Counted from the stretch's first letter, positions 35,482-43,470 are shown. The stretch: 64,000 bases of DNA from Thiomicrorhabdus sp965602805 (GCA_965602805.1 CBFCZK010000001.1:186001-250000); one strand, 5' to 3'. A program made the numbers and translations. The notes: generated from the sequence alone by a model not told the origin.

Positions 35482-35554
35482 AAAAGCCCGCAAGAAGTGA
35501 CCATACCCCGCTAGGGGGTATAAAGGCCTGGTCAGTTCTTGCGGGCTTTTTTTT
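35482..35554. terminator. terminator palindrome with a second palindrome inserted at its apex
   Basis: The left arm (35482-35503) and right arm (35525-35550) are the GCCCGCAAGAAG-TGACCA / GGCCTGGTCA-TTCTTGCGGGC element, followed by T8 at 35547-35554. Between the half-sites lie 21 extra bases (35504-35524) that contain ATACCCC-GCTAG-GGGGTAT (35503-35521), itself an inverted repeat. Taking out the 21 bases restores a perfect ACCAGGCCTGGT. The arms have one G-G mismatch. It lies between the convergent FAD-dehydrogenase and LPP20-like genes. Confidence 0.85.
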
Positions 35555-35618
35555 GGGTAGGATATAACCAAATAAATAGGTTCTCTAGATAAGACAGAAG
35601 ACTTCAATCGAATAGCAA

Positions 35619-36662
35619 TTACTCTTGATTAATGCCTAAGATGGTTTCTAGGTTAGAGTGCTGTAGCTGGCTTTTTAAATTAATGGCCAGCTGTTGTTGC
35701 GCTTGTTGTAGGTTTAGACCTTGACCTTTCAATGCAAATTGATTGCCACCAGTGGATTGGTTTGCCTCAGTGGTTTTCAGTTCAAGACTCTCACGTAAAA
35801 TGACAAATTCATAAGCATTCGTCTGTTTTAAACTTGTGACTATTTCAATGACATTGGTGGCTTGAGTAACATCCTGCGTGATTTTTAATCCTGCTTGTAA
35901 TAATTTATCACTCATGGCCTTTTGAACATGTTCAGCAGTTGCTTGATGATTGATGTAAAAAACAGTTTGTTGTTGTGACTTGGCAACGTTAGATTGCACG
36001 TCATGCAGATAGTTTTGGTAGGCTTGGTATTGTTGAAGATGACTTGAACTGCGTAACGTTAACAAGGCAGAGAGGTTGTTATTAAATTCCTCTAAGTTTT
36101 GTTGTTGCTTTGCAAAAAACTGAAAGCGACTAAAGCCGGCGCTGTTAGGCAGTGCCATTTTTGCCGTTGCATAATCCGCTATCTGTTGATTAAGGCTTTG
36201 CTGTAAAGATTTAATCAGCAGTAATTTATTAGAACTCACCATGGCTAAAAACTGCTGATAACCAAAATGTTTTAATTCAACAACCTGGTACTGATTCAGC
36301 GTTATTTTGTGAATGGTTGATTCTATGGTGTGCTGATTAACTTCTTCGTTATAGCGATAGGCGGAGGTGTATTGCGTTTTGGTTAATTTCGAATTGGCCT
36401 GTATTTCAGTTCCCAACTTGCCCGCAAGATTACTTAAGGCGGACTGAATCGCATCGTCTTTAGTTTTGCCATCCCCCACGCCAAATAGAGTGGCTTGATT
36501 ATCCTGTGGAGGGGATATAAACCAAGCCGGCAGGCTTTCTGTTTGTTTTACGACGGGGTTGCTTTGTTGGCAACCCGTCATAAATAGGCTGCTATAGACA
36601 ACAACCAAACCCATTGCCAATGATTTACAGGCGGTGCAAAAATGACGTTTGTTATTTTTCAA
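35619..36662 (-). CDS. LPP20-like outer-membrane lipoprotein
   Basis: The 347-residue protein has a signal peptide ending in the lipobox LFMTGC (lipid-modified Cys31). Next comes an LPP20/FlgP-like domain: LPAWFISPPQDNQATLFGVGDGKTKDDAIQSALSNLAGKLG (about residues 44-85). The remainder is Gln-rich with helical segments and no motif I can name. A homologous LPAWF/LPSWVIEPP segment occurs in the divergent gene at 37849, so the locus carries two LPP20-type proteins. The start overlaps the end of the CsgG-like gene, so they are co-translated. Function is unknown; an envelope or surface-assembly role is likely. Confidence 0.78.
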   Translation of the reverse strand: MKNNKRHFCTACKSLAMGLVVVYSSLFMTGCQQSNPVVKQTESLPAWFISPPQDNQATLFGVGDGKTKDDAIQSALSNLAGKLGTEIQANSKLTKTQYTSAYRYNEEVNQHTIESTIHKITLNQYQVVELKHFGYQQFLAMVSSNKLLLIKSLQQSLNQQIADYATAKMALPNSAGFSRFQFFAKQQQNLEEFNNNLSALLTLRSSSHLQQYQAYQNYLHDVQSNVAKSQQQTVFYINHQATAEHVQKAMSDKLLQAGLKITQDVTQATNVIEIVTSLKQTNAYEFVILRESLELKTTEANQSTGGNQFALKGQGLNLQQAQQQLAINLKSQLQHSNLETILGINQE

Positions 36663-37650
36663 TTTCGGTCATTGCCTGCTGGTGTTTCAGAATCGCTTGG
36701 TCAATTCGAAGCATTGCTTGATTGATTGCCGCAACCGGTTCTTTCTGTAGTTGGTCAGACAATAAATATAATCTTTTAGCTTCTTGATATTCACCTTGAG
36801 CTTCTTTTACAACCCCTAGGTTATAGCTTGCCGCGTAGGAGAGTGATTGGGTATCAAATACCAATTGGCTAAACAGTGCTTCGGCTTTATCCATACGGCC
36901 TGATTCTACAAAATCAATGCCGTTCTCTAGGGTTTTTTCCTGGAGGTCGGTATAGCGGATATCGGGTTCATCTATCAATTTTATGCTTCGATATACATAG
37001 CTAGGGGATATTTTATTGACGAATTCACTGGCAATACTATCTGCATAGGATTGCCAAGTGGCCGAGGTTGATGGCAGTTGATAGCTTCTATCAGGACAAC
37101 GATCCCAGCTATTGGAACGACTAAGGTTACCGCTGTAGATAATCTTAGAGGATTCTACTGACACCATTTGAATATTAGCACTCAATGAAATAGTGCGGTT
37201 CTTACAGCGTACATGGTAGTATCTAAGTTCTTTACATTTTTTATCAATGCACTCACTTCGTTTTTTTCTGAACCACTTATCTTGATACGTTTGTGACGTG
37301 ACTTCTCCGGTGACAAACGCCTGAGCACCAATTAATTCGCCGAGTTGAACGGATTTTTGTTCATTCGTCAGGCCTGACTGTTGAAACTTCTGCTCATTAA
37401 GTAGCTGTTGAATATTTTTACGGTCGAGGACGGTAAAGTAAGGCTTGTTATCAAGAGTCGTTTGGTTCAGTTTAGCTTCAATTGTGCCGGTTAGGCCAAT
37501 GGTGTCATATTTAAAATCATTGACGGCTATTTGTTTCAATTTGGCAGCTTGGGATATTTCAGCAGGTTCTAAATATTGAATCTTAGTGCTTGTCGAGCAA
37601 GCTGTAAGTAGGGCGGTTATTGAAAGCAGTGCGGTGATTTTGAAATTCAT
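36652..37650 (-). CDS. CsgG-like lipoprotein with C-terminal helical repeat
   Basis: The 332-residue protein has a lipoprotein signal peptide with LLTAC (Cys18). A CsgG/curli-export-like domain follows (VNDFKYDTIGLTGTIEAKL, FTVLDRKNIQQLLNEQKFQQSGL, GELIGAQAFVTGEV, about residues 43-185). An inserted Cys-containing loop (SECIDKKCKELRYYHVRCKN) is unusual. The last 90 residues resemble TPR-type helices (SLSYAASYNLGVVKEAQGEYQEAKRLY). CsgG proteins form outer-membrane secretion pores for curli; there is no csgA/B/E/F here, so the substrate is not curli. It is followed by an overlapping LPP20-like gene and faces another across the divergent gap. Confidence 0.78.
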   Translation of the reverse strand: MNFKITALLSITALLTACSTSTKIQYLEPAEISQAAKLKQIAVNDFKYDTIGLTGTIEAKLNQTTLDNKPYFTVLDRKNIQQLLNEQKFQQSGLTNEQKSVQLGELIGAQAFVTGEVTSQTYQDKWFRKKRSECIDKKCKELRYYHVRCKNRTISLSANIQMVSVESSKIIYSGNLSRSNSWDRCPDRSYQLPSTSATWQSYADSIASEFVNKISPSYVYRSIKLIDEPDIRYTDLQEKTLENGIDFVESGRMDKAEALFSQLVFDTQSLSYAASYNLGVVKEAQGEYQEAKRLYLLSDQLQKEPVAAINQAMLRIDQAILKHQQAMTEIEK

Positions 37651-37848
37651 AATGTACCTATTTTCAGAATTAAGTGATTACGTATTGAGTGGCGACAAAC
37701 CGAACGAAAGGTGTCTTTGGTAATATCATAGCGAGTTTTATTAACAAGTAGATAAGCATTGTTACAAATTCATTATATATTCATTATTTTTATAGTGTTA
37801 CATAGGTTATATTAATAATGAAATTATTTAAACGCAGAGGTCATTGAA

Positions 37849-38457
37849 ATGGAATTTAATTATAAAAACATATTGTTTACTCTTTTAGCAACAACCGCAC
37901 TAGCAGGGCTCACCGCTTGTTCAAGTGCTCCGACGGCTGCAGATATTGCAGAAGAACAAGCAGAGATTGCCGAAATTAGAGCGGAAGCACAAGAAGAGCA
38001 AAATGAGCGCAATCAGGCCATGATGCAAAAAGAGATGGAATCTCTGCCTTCATGGGTGATTGAACCTCCTAAAGCAGATAGCACTGGTTTCTATGGTGTA
38101 GGGTTAGCGTCGGACTTGGATTTACTTAATTCCATGCGAAAAGCGAAGCTTCAAGCTTCTTATGAATTAGCCCAAACCATGAAGTCAGAGTTGTCAGGTG
38201 AAGATACTATGACGGGTTCGGGTGAAGGTGAGTACCGCTATGTGATTAACAATTTTGTGGATAAGGTCAATCTTTCTGGTGCCGAACTGGTTAAACAGGT
38301 CGTAGATCCTGTAGACGGTAAATACAAGGCTTATGTGTTGATGAAGTACCCATATAGCCAGTTTAATCAGGTGTTAAAAGATCAAAGCTCGAACCAAGCA
38401 GAAATGAAGACACTTGACGAAGCTTATCAACGTTTGATGGCGAAAGTTGAGCAGTAA
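37849..38457 (+). CDS. LPP20-family lipoprotein
   Basis: The 202-residue protein has a signal peptide with lipobox LAGLTAC (Cys24). An Ala/Glu/Gln-rich helical stretch follows (about residues 30-62, EIAEIRAEAQEEQNERNQ), then the LPP20 domain starting LPSWVIEPPKADSTGFYGVGLASDLDL (about 66-92) and ending KAYVLMKYPYSQFN. FlgP, the best known member, is an outer-membrane flagellar-disc lipoprotein, but no flagellar genes are nearby. It is divergent from the CsgG-like gene across a 198-base A/T-rich region, and the three genes probably form one envelope system. Confidence 0.8.
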   Translation: MEFNYKNILFTLLATTALAGLTACSSAPTAADIAEEQAEIAEIRAEAQEEQNERNQAMMQKEMESLPSWVIEPPKADSTGFYGVGLASDLDLLNSMRKAKLQASYELAQTMKSELSGEDTMTGSGEGEYRYVINNFVDKVNLSGAELVKQVVDPVDGKYKAYVLMKYPYSQFNQVLKDQSSNQAEMKTLDEAYQRLMAKVEQ

Positions 38458-38497
38458 ATTAGGATTAGATAAACGGTCTTAGTAAGATTGTTAGCCG

Positions 38498-38528
38498 AAA
38501 AAAAACACTTATTTAAGTGTTTTTTTTT
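38498..38528. terminator. bidirectional terminator, LPP20/rluA junction
   Basis: A run of eight A, CACTT, a short ATTT loop, AAGTG and a run of nine or more T form a symmetric hairpin between two convergent genes. U-tracts are present on both strands. Confidence 0.85.
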
Positions 38529-38548
38529 GCCTTAAAATCGAGAGCCTT

Positions 38549-39220
38549 TTAAAAAGGGCAGGGGCTCAGGCCGTAAATTCTTTCACCGGTAATTGGGTGG
38601 TCAAACTCAATGGTCGTGGCGTGTAACATTAAACGTTTGGCCATAAAGAACGCCTCATCAGAAGCATACAAATCACACCCCAAAATAGGGTGGCCGAAAG
38701 CTTCGCTATGCACGCGTAATTGATGGGTTCGTCCCGTCATAGGATTGAACTCGACTCGGGTTGTCAGCTCCTCTTTATCTTCATTGCGTTCCATCACTCT
38801 ATAATCTGTTAAGGATTGTTTACCGGTTTCATAACAGACCTTCTGTAATGGAAACTCACCTTTGCCAATCGGGAAATCCATGCTGCCCGACTCTTCTTGC
38901 AAGTGACCATGCAAAATAGCGGTATAGGTTTTAGTGACGGTGCGATCCTGAAACTGATTGCCAATAGCGGCATTAATGGCTTTACTCAAAGCCACAATCA
39001 TAATGCCAGACGTCCCAAAATCCAGGCGGTGAATCAATGTTGCCGTTGGGAAGTCTTTAACCAAACGTGAGTGTACCGAGTCTTGATTATGCGGCGGTTT
39101 ACTCGACAGGCTTAAGAGTCGGGTAGGTTTATTAATTAATAGTAGGTATTCGTCTTGATAAAGAATCTCGATTTCTTCATGACAGACAGGGACAATAAAT
39201 GGGTCAGCTTGAGGTTGCAT
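38549..39220 (-). CDS. rluA: RluA-type rRNA/tRNA pseudouridine synthase
   Basis: Pseudouridine synthase of the RluA group. The catalytic Asp is in LIHRLDFGTSGIMIVALSK (about residues 62-80). KTYTAILHG and the C-terminal TGRTHQLRVHSEAFGHPILGCDLYAS are clear. The 223-residue length without an S4 domain and the QKVCYETGKQSLTDYRV segment fit E. coli RluA, which modifies 23S rRNA U746 and tRNA U32. It lies downstream of the CARF-nuclease gene on the same strand, 180 bases away. Confidence 0.88.
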   Translation of the reverse strand: MQPQADPFIVPVCHEEIEILYQDEYLLLINKPTRLLSLSSKPPHNQDSVHSRLVKDFPTATLIHRLDFGTSGIMIVALSKAINAAIGNQFQDRTVTKTYTAILHGHLQEESGSMDFPIGKGEFPLQKVCYETGKQSLTDYRVMERNEDKEELTTRVEFNPMTGRTHQLRVHSEAFGHPILGCDLYASDEAFFMAKRLMLHATTIEFDHPITGERIYGLSPCPF

Positions 39221-39331
39221 AGTTTCGCTTGATAATCTTGCTTGATTTTGAGTGAGGTAGAATTATAGCAAAATAAGCTAAGAGCCTTTTAGATTGAAGA
39301 AATAGAGCTTCAGAATTGTTCAAAAATAAAC

Positions 39332-39347
39332 TGACCAGGCCTGGTCA
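39332..39347. repeat. dispersed palindrome TGACCAGGCCTGGTCA
   Basis: Exact 16-base copy in the gap between the CARF-nuclease gene and rluA, which are in tandem. Flanks are not complementary, so it is a weak terminator at best. Confidence 0.88.
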
Positions 39348-39399
39348 AATAGAAATCGTTGGGATTAAAATAGCGTCTTACACGAGTTTAACAGACTTA

Positions 39400-40623
39400 T
39401 TAAGCGTGTCCATTGGGTTGCGGTGTATGACTGATTTCATTAAGAATCCAGTTTTTGAGATGGCTTTTTAAATCCTTTAATTGACTGCCATCGATGACGC
39501 CGACATTAAGCAGATTAGCTTTATGTAAATTGGCACCAATGTCTTCCGTAGTCACTAAAAGTCCATGTGCCGTAATACCTCCCAGTCTATTTTTTAAACT
39601 GTCTAACCGTTGCAAATGTAAGTTTACATTGACGTTCGCCCCTGTTTTACACTCCACCACGAACAGTTGATTGTTGGCGATAAACAGCACGTCGGCTTCG
39701 TCATAGGCGTTTTGACGCTGTAACTTAACCCCAAAAGCGACATCTTTTAGCTTGGGGATTTCTGATTTTAGCTCTAATACCGCACGATAGGTTAAGTATT
39801 CCAACCAACCGCCCTCAAAAAAGGTGCGTTTCCAGCCATCTTTCTCGGGTATTGGGCTGATTTTATTTTCATGAACTTTTAAGCAAACAATGTTTTGATT
39901 ATGAAGTTTACGCAGGAATCCTACTAATAAATTGGCTTTGATTCGTGAGTGGGGATTTATCTCGTTTAAATAATATTGCTCATTGTGTAGGATGAGGTTT
40001 AAAGATTTCCCTCGCGCAAAGCGCGTTGAAAAAAGTTGATAGGTCGGTAATGCATGCTGTGGAAGAATTATTTTTTGGATAGCGTTCACCAAGCCATTCG
40101 CAAAGTTGGCTTTGCTGGGTGTTAACTTAACCGCATCGGTGTGTTCAATGCCGTGCGCACTTAAAAACTCTGCAAGTTGAATGTTTTCATCAATATTAAA
40201 CTCTGGCAGGCCACTGGGTTGAATCCATTTGACTTGATCATTAGGCAGAAGATAGTAGAGTCCTACGGGGGTGTTTTCAAAGGCTTTGAAAGCACTGAGC
40301 GTATACATTTTACTCGCGCAGCTAATATTAATGGCAAGCTGTTCGTAAGCTATCTCTTTTACTAGGTTTTTCAGGTCTCTAACAATATCACTCATCTCAA
40401 AAGCGGGTTCAATTGGCAGGAGTTGCGCATCAATTTTGTGTGCTTTGTAGATGGTCTTGAGGCGCTTAGCGTTTTCAACAAGGTTTGGCGTGTAGGCAAT
40501 TAAGACCTTTTTAACGACAAGCCTTTCATCTAATATAGGGCCTAAGTTGGGCGCCATTTCACGGTCAGCGAAAACAAGGTGAGTCCTGTATTGATTGATC
40601 ATGTCAGGATTGTGAGTCGTCAT
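39400..40623 (-). CDS. CARF-domain PD-(D/E)xK nuclease, DUF1887/Card1-Can2-like
   Basis: The 407-residue protein has three parts. Residues about 12-145 form a CARF-like Rossmann domain (THLVFADREMAPNLGPIL, KKVLIAYTP, LAINISCASKMYTLSAF). A middle winged-helix-like region follows (about 190-255). Residues about 270-390 carry a PD-(D/E)xK nuclease: GGWLEYLTYRAV with Glu275, DEADVLF with Asp311 and VVECKTG with Glu324-x-Lys326. This is the order in Card1/Can2, which cut DNA or RNA when cyclic tetra-adenylate binds the CARF domain. The usual N-x-TGGTK ligand loop is altered here to NISCASK (99-105). No CRISPR array, Cas10 or other cas gene is in the window, so the activator is unknown. Confidence 0.85.
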   Translation of the reverse strand: MTTHNPDMINQYRTHLVFADREMAPNLGPILDERLVVKKVLIAYTPNLVENAKRLKTIYKAHKIDAQLLPIEPAFEMSDIVRDLKNLVKEIAYEQLAINISCASKMYTLSAFKAFENTPVGLYYLLPNDQVKWIQPSGLPEFNIDENIQLAEFLSAHGIEHTDAVKLTPSKANFANGLVNAIQKIILPQHALPTYQLFSTRFARGKSLNLILHNEQYYLNEINPHSRIKANLLVGFLRKLHNQNIVCLKVHENKISPIPEKDGWKRTFFEGGWLEYLTYRAVLELKSEIPKLKDVAFGVKLQRQNAYDEADVLFIANNQLFVVECKTGANVNVNLHLQRLDSLKNRLGGITAHGLLVTTEDIGANLHKANLLNVGVIDGSQLKDLKSHLKNWILNEISHTPQPNGHA

Positions 40624-40933
40624 ATGGTTAGTTGAATCCGCTTAAAGGTATAAATATAGAGGGACTTAATAAGTCACCACTTTGATGATATATCTCAAGT
40701 TACTGTAGCATGAAAACAGCTTTTTACTCGATTAAAGCAGCATTATTCAGGCGCAGTTGTCGCCAAGATTTAAACGTTAGAGTCATGTTGCAAGAGGAAT
40801 GATGCTTCTAAGCTTTAAAGCCCTCAAGAGCGCGTGTATCATAGTGGCTGATATTAACTCTAGTTCGGAATCAGGTATTTAATCAGATAGGATCATTCAC
40901 GTTCTTTTTAACCTTTAATTAGAAGAAGTAAAT
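40624..40933. other. intergenic region without a recognised gene
   Basis: 310 bases between the divergent CARF-nuclease gene and the first of two membrane-protein paralogues. It must hold promoters for both sides. I see no clear promoter pair, hairpin, tRNA or repeat-family member here. Confidence 0.5.
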
Positions 40934-41359
40934 ATGAGCAAAGTTTCGGGAAAAATTTCTATTATCCTACAACGTGTTGTGGGGTTTTCCTTGGCCGGTT
41001 TTATCTTCTACGGCGTTCTAACTATTTGGATGGACTCTATTTCGGTAACCTCATTAAATGTGACTTTTGGGATTATTACGCTTGTGTTAAGCCTACCATT
41101 GGGAATTGCTGGCGTGATGGCGAATGACTCTGGAAAGGGTGGCTTTGTTATGGGGCTTTTGCAGTTCCTGTTACTCTCCATTCCGCTTGTTTATCTCATC
41201 GGATTAGTTTCCAGTATTTCGGTACTTTACGTTGAAGAATTTGAAGGTCAGCAGGAAACAGCCTTCTGGTTAGCCTCTCTGAGTGGGTTTCACTTGATCG
41301 CTATTATCATGTTTTTCGGTTTGTGGCTGTTAGCAGAAAAACTGGGTTTTGATGTATAG
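40934..41359 (+). CDS. small membrane protein, tandem paralogue A
   Basis: The 141-residue protein has four hydrophobic segments (about residues 14-34, 41-60, 73-95 and 113-135) and no signal peptide. I do not recognise a family. It is a close paralogue of the next gene. Shared segments are SVTSLNV-FGII, SLPLG-AG-MANDSG-GGF, LLLS-PLVYLIGLVSSI-VLY, GQQE-AFWLAS-SGFHL. The conserved MANDSG loop between helices 2 and 3 is the only clearly polar shared motif. A clean ribosome site (AGAAG) precedes the ATG. Function is unknown. Confidence 0.75.
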   Translation: MSKVSGKISIILQRVVGFSLAGFIFYGVLTIWMDSISVTSLNVTFGIITLVLSLPLGIAGVMANDSGKGGFVMGLLQFLLLSIPLVYLIGLVSSISVLYVEEFEGQQETAFWLASLSGFHLIAIIMFFGLWLLAEKLGFDV

Positions 41360-41422
41360 CGCTAGATTTTAAAACCAGGAAGCGATTCACGCGCCTTTAG
41401 TCCTTAATTATGAGAAACCTTT

Positions 41423-41866
41423 ATGAAAATGTTTTCTAATAAGATATTTTTTAAAATTTACACCTTGGCGATATTTAGCTTAGTGGCTTATTTCGGCTAC
41501 GGCCTGCTGAATGCTTGGATGAACTCGCTTTCGGTAACCTCATTGAACGTTGCTTTTGGTATTATAGTGTTGCTAGTCAGCCTACCTTTAGGGCTCGCGG
41601 GCGCTATGGCGAATGATTCTGGAAGAGGTGGTTTTGGGACGACACTTTTACAGTTACTGTTATTGTCCGTTCCGCTTGTTTATCTAATCGGCTTAGTGAG
41701 CAGTATTGCGGTACTTTACAGTGAGACCTTTGACGGTCAACAGGAAATAGCCTTCTGGTTAGCGTCGATGAGTGGGTTTCATTTGCTCATTATTATAGTG
41801 TTTTTGATAGTGTTTTTTGGATGGACGGCATTAGCAGAGAAATTCAGGTCTGATAAATATCGATAG
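41423..41866 (+). CDS. small membrane protein, tandem paralogue B
   Basis: The 147-residue protein has the same four-helix layout as its upstream neighbour, 63 bases away, and very similar DNA in the SVTSLNV and PLVYLIGLVSSI regions, so it arose by tandem duplication. The N-terminus (MKMFSNKIFFKIYTLAIFSLVAYFGYGLLNAW) and the basic C-terminus (EKFRSDKYR) differ from paralogue A. No function can be assigned. Confidence 0.75.
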   Translation: MKMFSNKIFFKIYTLAIFSLVAYFGYGLLNAWMNSLSVTSLNVAFGIIVLLVSLPLGLAGAMANDSGRGGFGTTLLQLLLLSVPLVYLIGLVSSIAVLYSETFDGQQEIAFWLASMSGFHLLIIIVFLIVFFGWTALAEKFRSDKYR

Positions 41867-41934
41867 ACTTTATAAACCACTCGTCGGTTTTAAATTCAGG
41901 TTGAAACCCAAGATGTAACCAAATAAAAATACTT

Positions 41935-41973
41935 AAATAACAATACTGAAATAACAATACTGAAATAACAATA
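41935..41973 (+). repeat. 14-base tandem repeat (2.8 copies) before the RNase H gene
   Basis: The unit AAATAACAATACTG occurs at 41935-41948 and 41949-41962, with a partial third copy at 41963-41973. It lies 22 bases upstream of the start codon, within the presumed leader. Each unit contains A-A-N triplets of the kind Hfq binds, but the 14-base period breaks the triplet phase. Confidence 0.75.
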
Positions 41974-41995
41974 TCAATAACAAGGGTGAGCATTA

Positions 41996-42781
41996 ATGGC
42001 TAAAAAGTTTTATGTGGTTTGGCAAGGTAAAGTGCCAGGCATTTACACCGATTGGAACAGCTGTAAAAGTCAGGTTGATAAGTTTGCTGGAGCCAAATAT
42101 AAGTCGTTTCCAACGTTAGCAGAAGCCGAGCAGGCCTATATTGGAACGCATGCAACCACGAGTTCGAAATCGAGCACTTCAAAATCAACGGCGGTTAAAA
42201 AGAAAGCACCTTCTAAAGCCGCTACGGTCAAAACGTATACCGCGGCTGAAATCGCCACCATGCCGATAGAGGTCAAAATTTATACCGATGGCGGTTGCGA
42301 TCCCAATCCAGGCAAGGCGGGTTCTGGAATGGCGGTGTATCGTAATGAACAAGTTGCCGAGCTTTGGTATGGTTTGTATAACCCAATGGGTACCAATAAT
42401 ACCGCCGAGTTGAATGCGTTACATCAAGCGCTGATGCTGGCTCAAATTGAGAGTAATAATGAAAAGTCGGTCGCGATTTTTTGCGACTCAAAGTATTCGA
42501 TTCAGTGCGTGACGCAATGGGCGATTAACTGGCAGAAAAAGGGCTGGAAAAAGGCCGGCGGGGAAATCAAGAATTTAGAATTGATTAAAGAGATGTTTGC
42601 TTTGCATCAACTTTTGAAAGACAAGGTGCAAGTTTTACATGTCAACGGTCACGTCGGTGTGGAAGGCAATGAATTAGCGGATCGCATGTCTATTTTGGCC
42701 ATTAAAGTCAAAGATACTAAGTTCAACTGTTATCAAGACGCCATTAATGTGCCTGAAATTCTAAAAATGGAAGCGGGTTAA
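41996..42781 (+). CDS. ribonuclease H with N-terminal viroplasmin (RNase H1 hybrid-binding) domain
   Basis: Degrades the RNA strand of RNA-DNA hybrids. Residues 1-47 form the caulimovirus-viroplasmin/hybrid-binding domain (KFYVVWQGKVPGIYTDWNSCKSQVDKFAGAKYKSFPTLAEAEQAY). A Ser/Lys/Thr-rich linker runs to about 90. The RNase HI fold carries the catalytic acids in IYTDGGCDPNPGKAG, NNTAELNALH, FCDSKYS and NGHVGVEGNELADRM. This domain order is that of eukaryotic-type RNase H1 and some bacteria; E. coli RnhA lacks the first domain. A second RNase H gene is therefore likely elsewhere. Its leader contains a 14-base tandem repeat. Confidence 0.92.
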   Translation: MAKKFYVVWQGKVPGIYTDWNSCKSQVDKFAGAKYKSFPTLAEAEQAYIGTHATTSSKSSTSKSTAVKKKAPSKAATVKTYTAAEIATMPIEVKIYTDGGCDPNPGKAGSGMAVYRNEQVAELWYGLYNPMGTNNTAELNALHQALMLAQIESNNEKSVAIFCDSKYSIQCVTQWAINWQKKGWKKAGGEIKNLELIKEMFALHQLLKDKVQVLHVNGHVGVEGNELADRMSILAIKVKDTKFNCYQDAINVPEILKMEAG

Positions 42782-42894
42782 AGTCATTATTTAAGTGATT
42801 TAATATTTTTGTCATAAAGCCGTCATCCCACGGTTATCAATGCCTTTTAAACTACGTTGGTCTGTATTCAATATGATTTTAAAAGGTAAAAGAA

Positions 42895-43470
42895 ATGAAA
42901 AAATTATTAGTCGCTTTAGCTGTTTCTGGTTTGATGACGGGTTGTTCTACTGCACCAGAGAGCAACTCTGCTCAAGTTGAAACAAAAGTAGTTGAAAAAA
43001 TGGCGGTAGCGCCAAGTTTGAATAACGAAGATTTGTTCGTGGTTTATCATGATGGCCGAATGAATATTTTTTATGATGCTGGCCTTTATAAGCAATTTCT
43101 TCAGGTCGGTGAGTCTGCTTACCGTAAAACGTTGATTGGCGCGGGGCCTAAAGGTGAAACGCTTATGTATGGTTTGACTAAAGCGGATAAGAAAAAACTG
43201 ACGGGCATTCCTTCGATTGAAATGATGGAAGGTCGTTTACAAGGCGCGGATGATTTTTACGGTGAGATCGTTTCTGAAGGTCGTATCAATGTCTTTAGTG
43301 ATTGGAAGCTTTTCCAGATGTTTATGTCTGTTGGTGAAGTACCATTCCGTCTAACGGATATCGGTGCGGGTCCTAAGGGTGAAACAGTGGTTTATGCTTT
43401 GACAAAAGCGACTAAGAAAAAACGTCCTGAAGTCTTGATTTCTAAGTTCAAAGCGTTTCAAGCGATCTAG
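42895..43470 (+). CDS. lipoprotein with two internal repeats, unknown function
   Basis: The 191-residue protein has a signal peptide with lipobox LMTGC (Cys17). The mature part contains two copies of a domain of about 50 residues (about 48-100 and 122-175). Matching pieces are GRMNIFYDAGLYKQFLQVGE and GRINVFSDWKLFQMFMSVGE, then IGAGPKGETLMYGLTKADKKK and IGAGPKGETVVYALTKATKKK. I do not recognise a named family. The gene has its own strong terminator and seems monocistronic. An outer-membrane anchored binding or structural role is possible. Confidence 0.75.
   Translation: MKKLLVALAVSGLMTGCSTAPESNSAQVETKVVEKMAVAPSLNNEDLFVVYHDGRMNIFYDAGLYKQFLQVGESAYRKTLIGAGPKGETLMYGLTKADKKKLTGIPSIEMMEGRLQGADDFYGEIVSEGRINVFSDWKLFQMFMSVGEVPFRLTDIGAGPKGETVVYALTKATKKKRPEVLISKFKAFQAI

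Noticed and set aside
37369..37376. CAGGCCTG in the CsgG-like gene as another palindrome copy
   Set aside because: Only the eight-base centre matches; the A/C and T/G flanks are absent and the word encodes ordinary residues of the protein.
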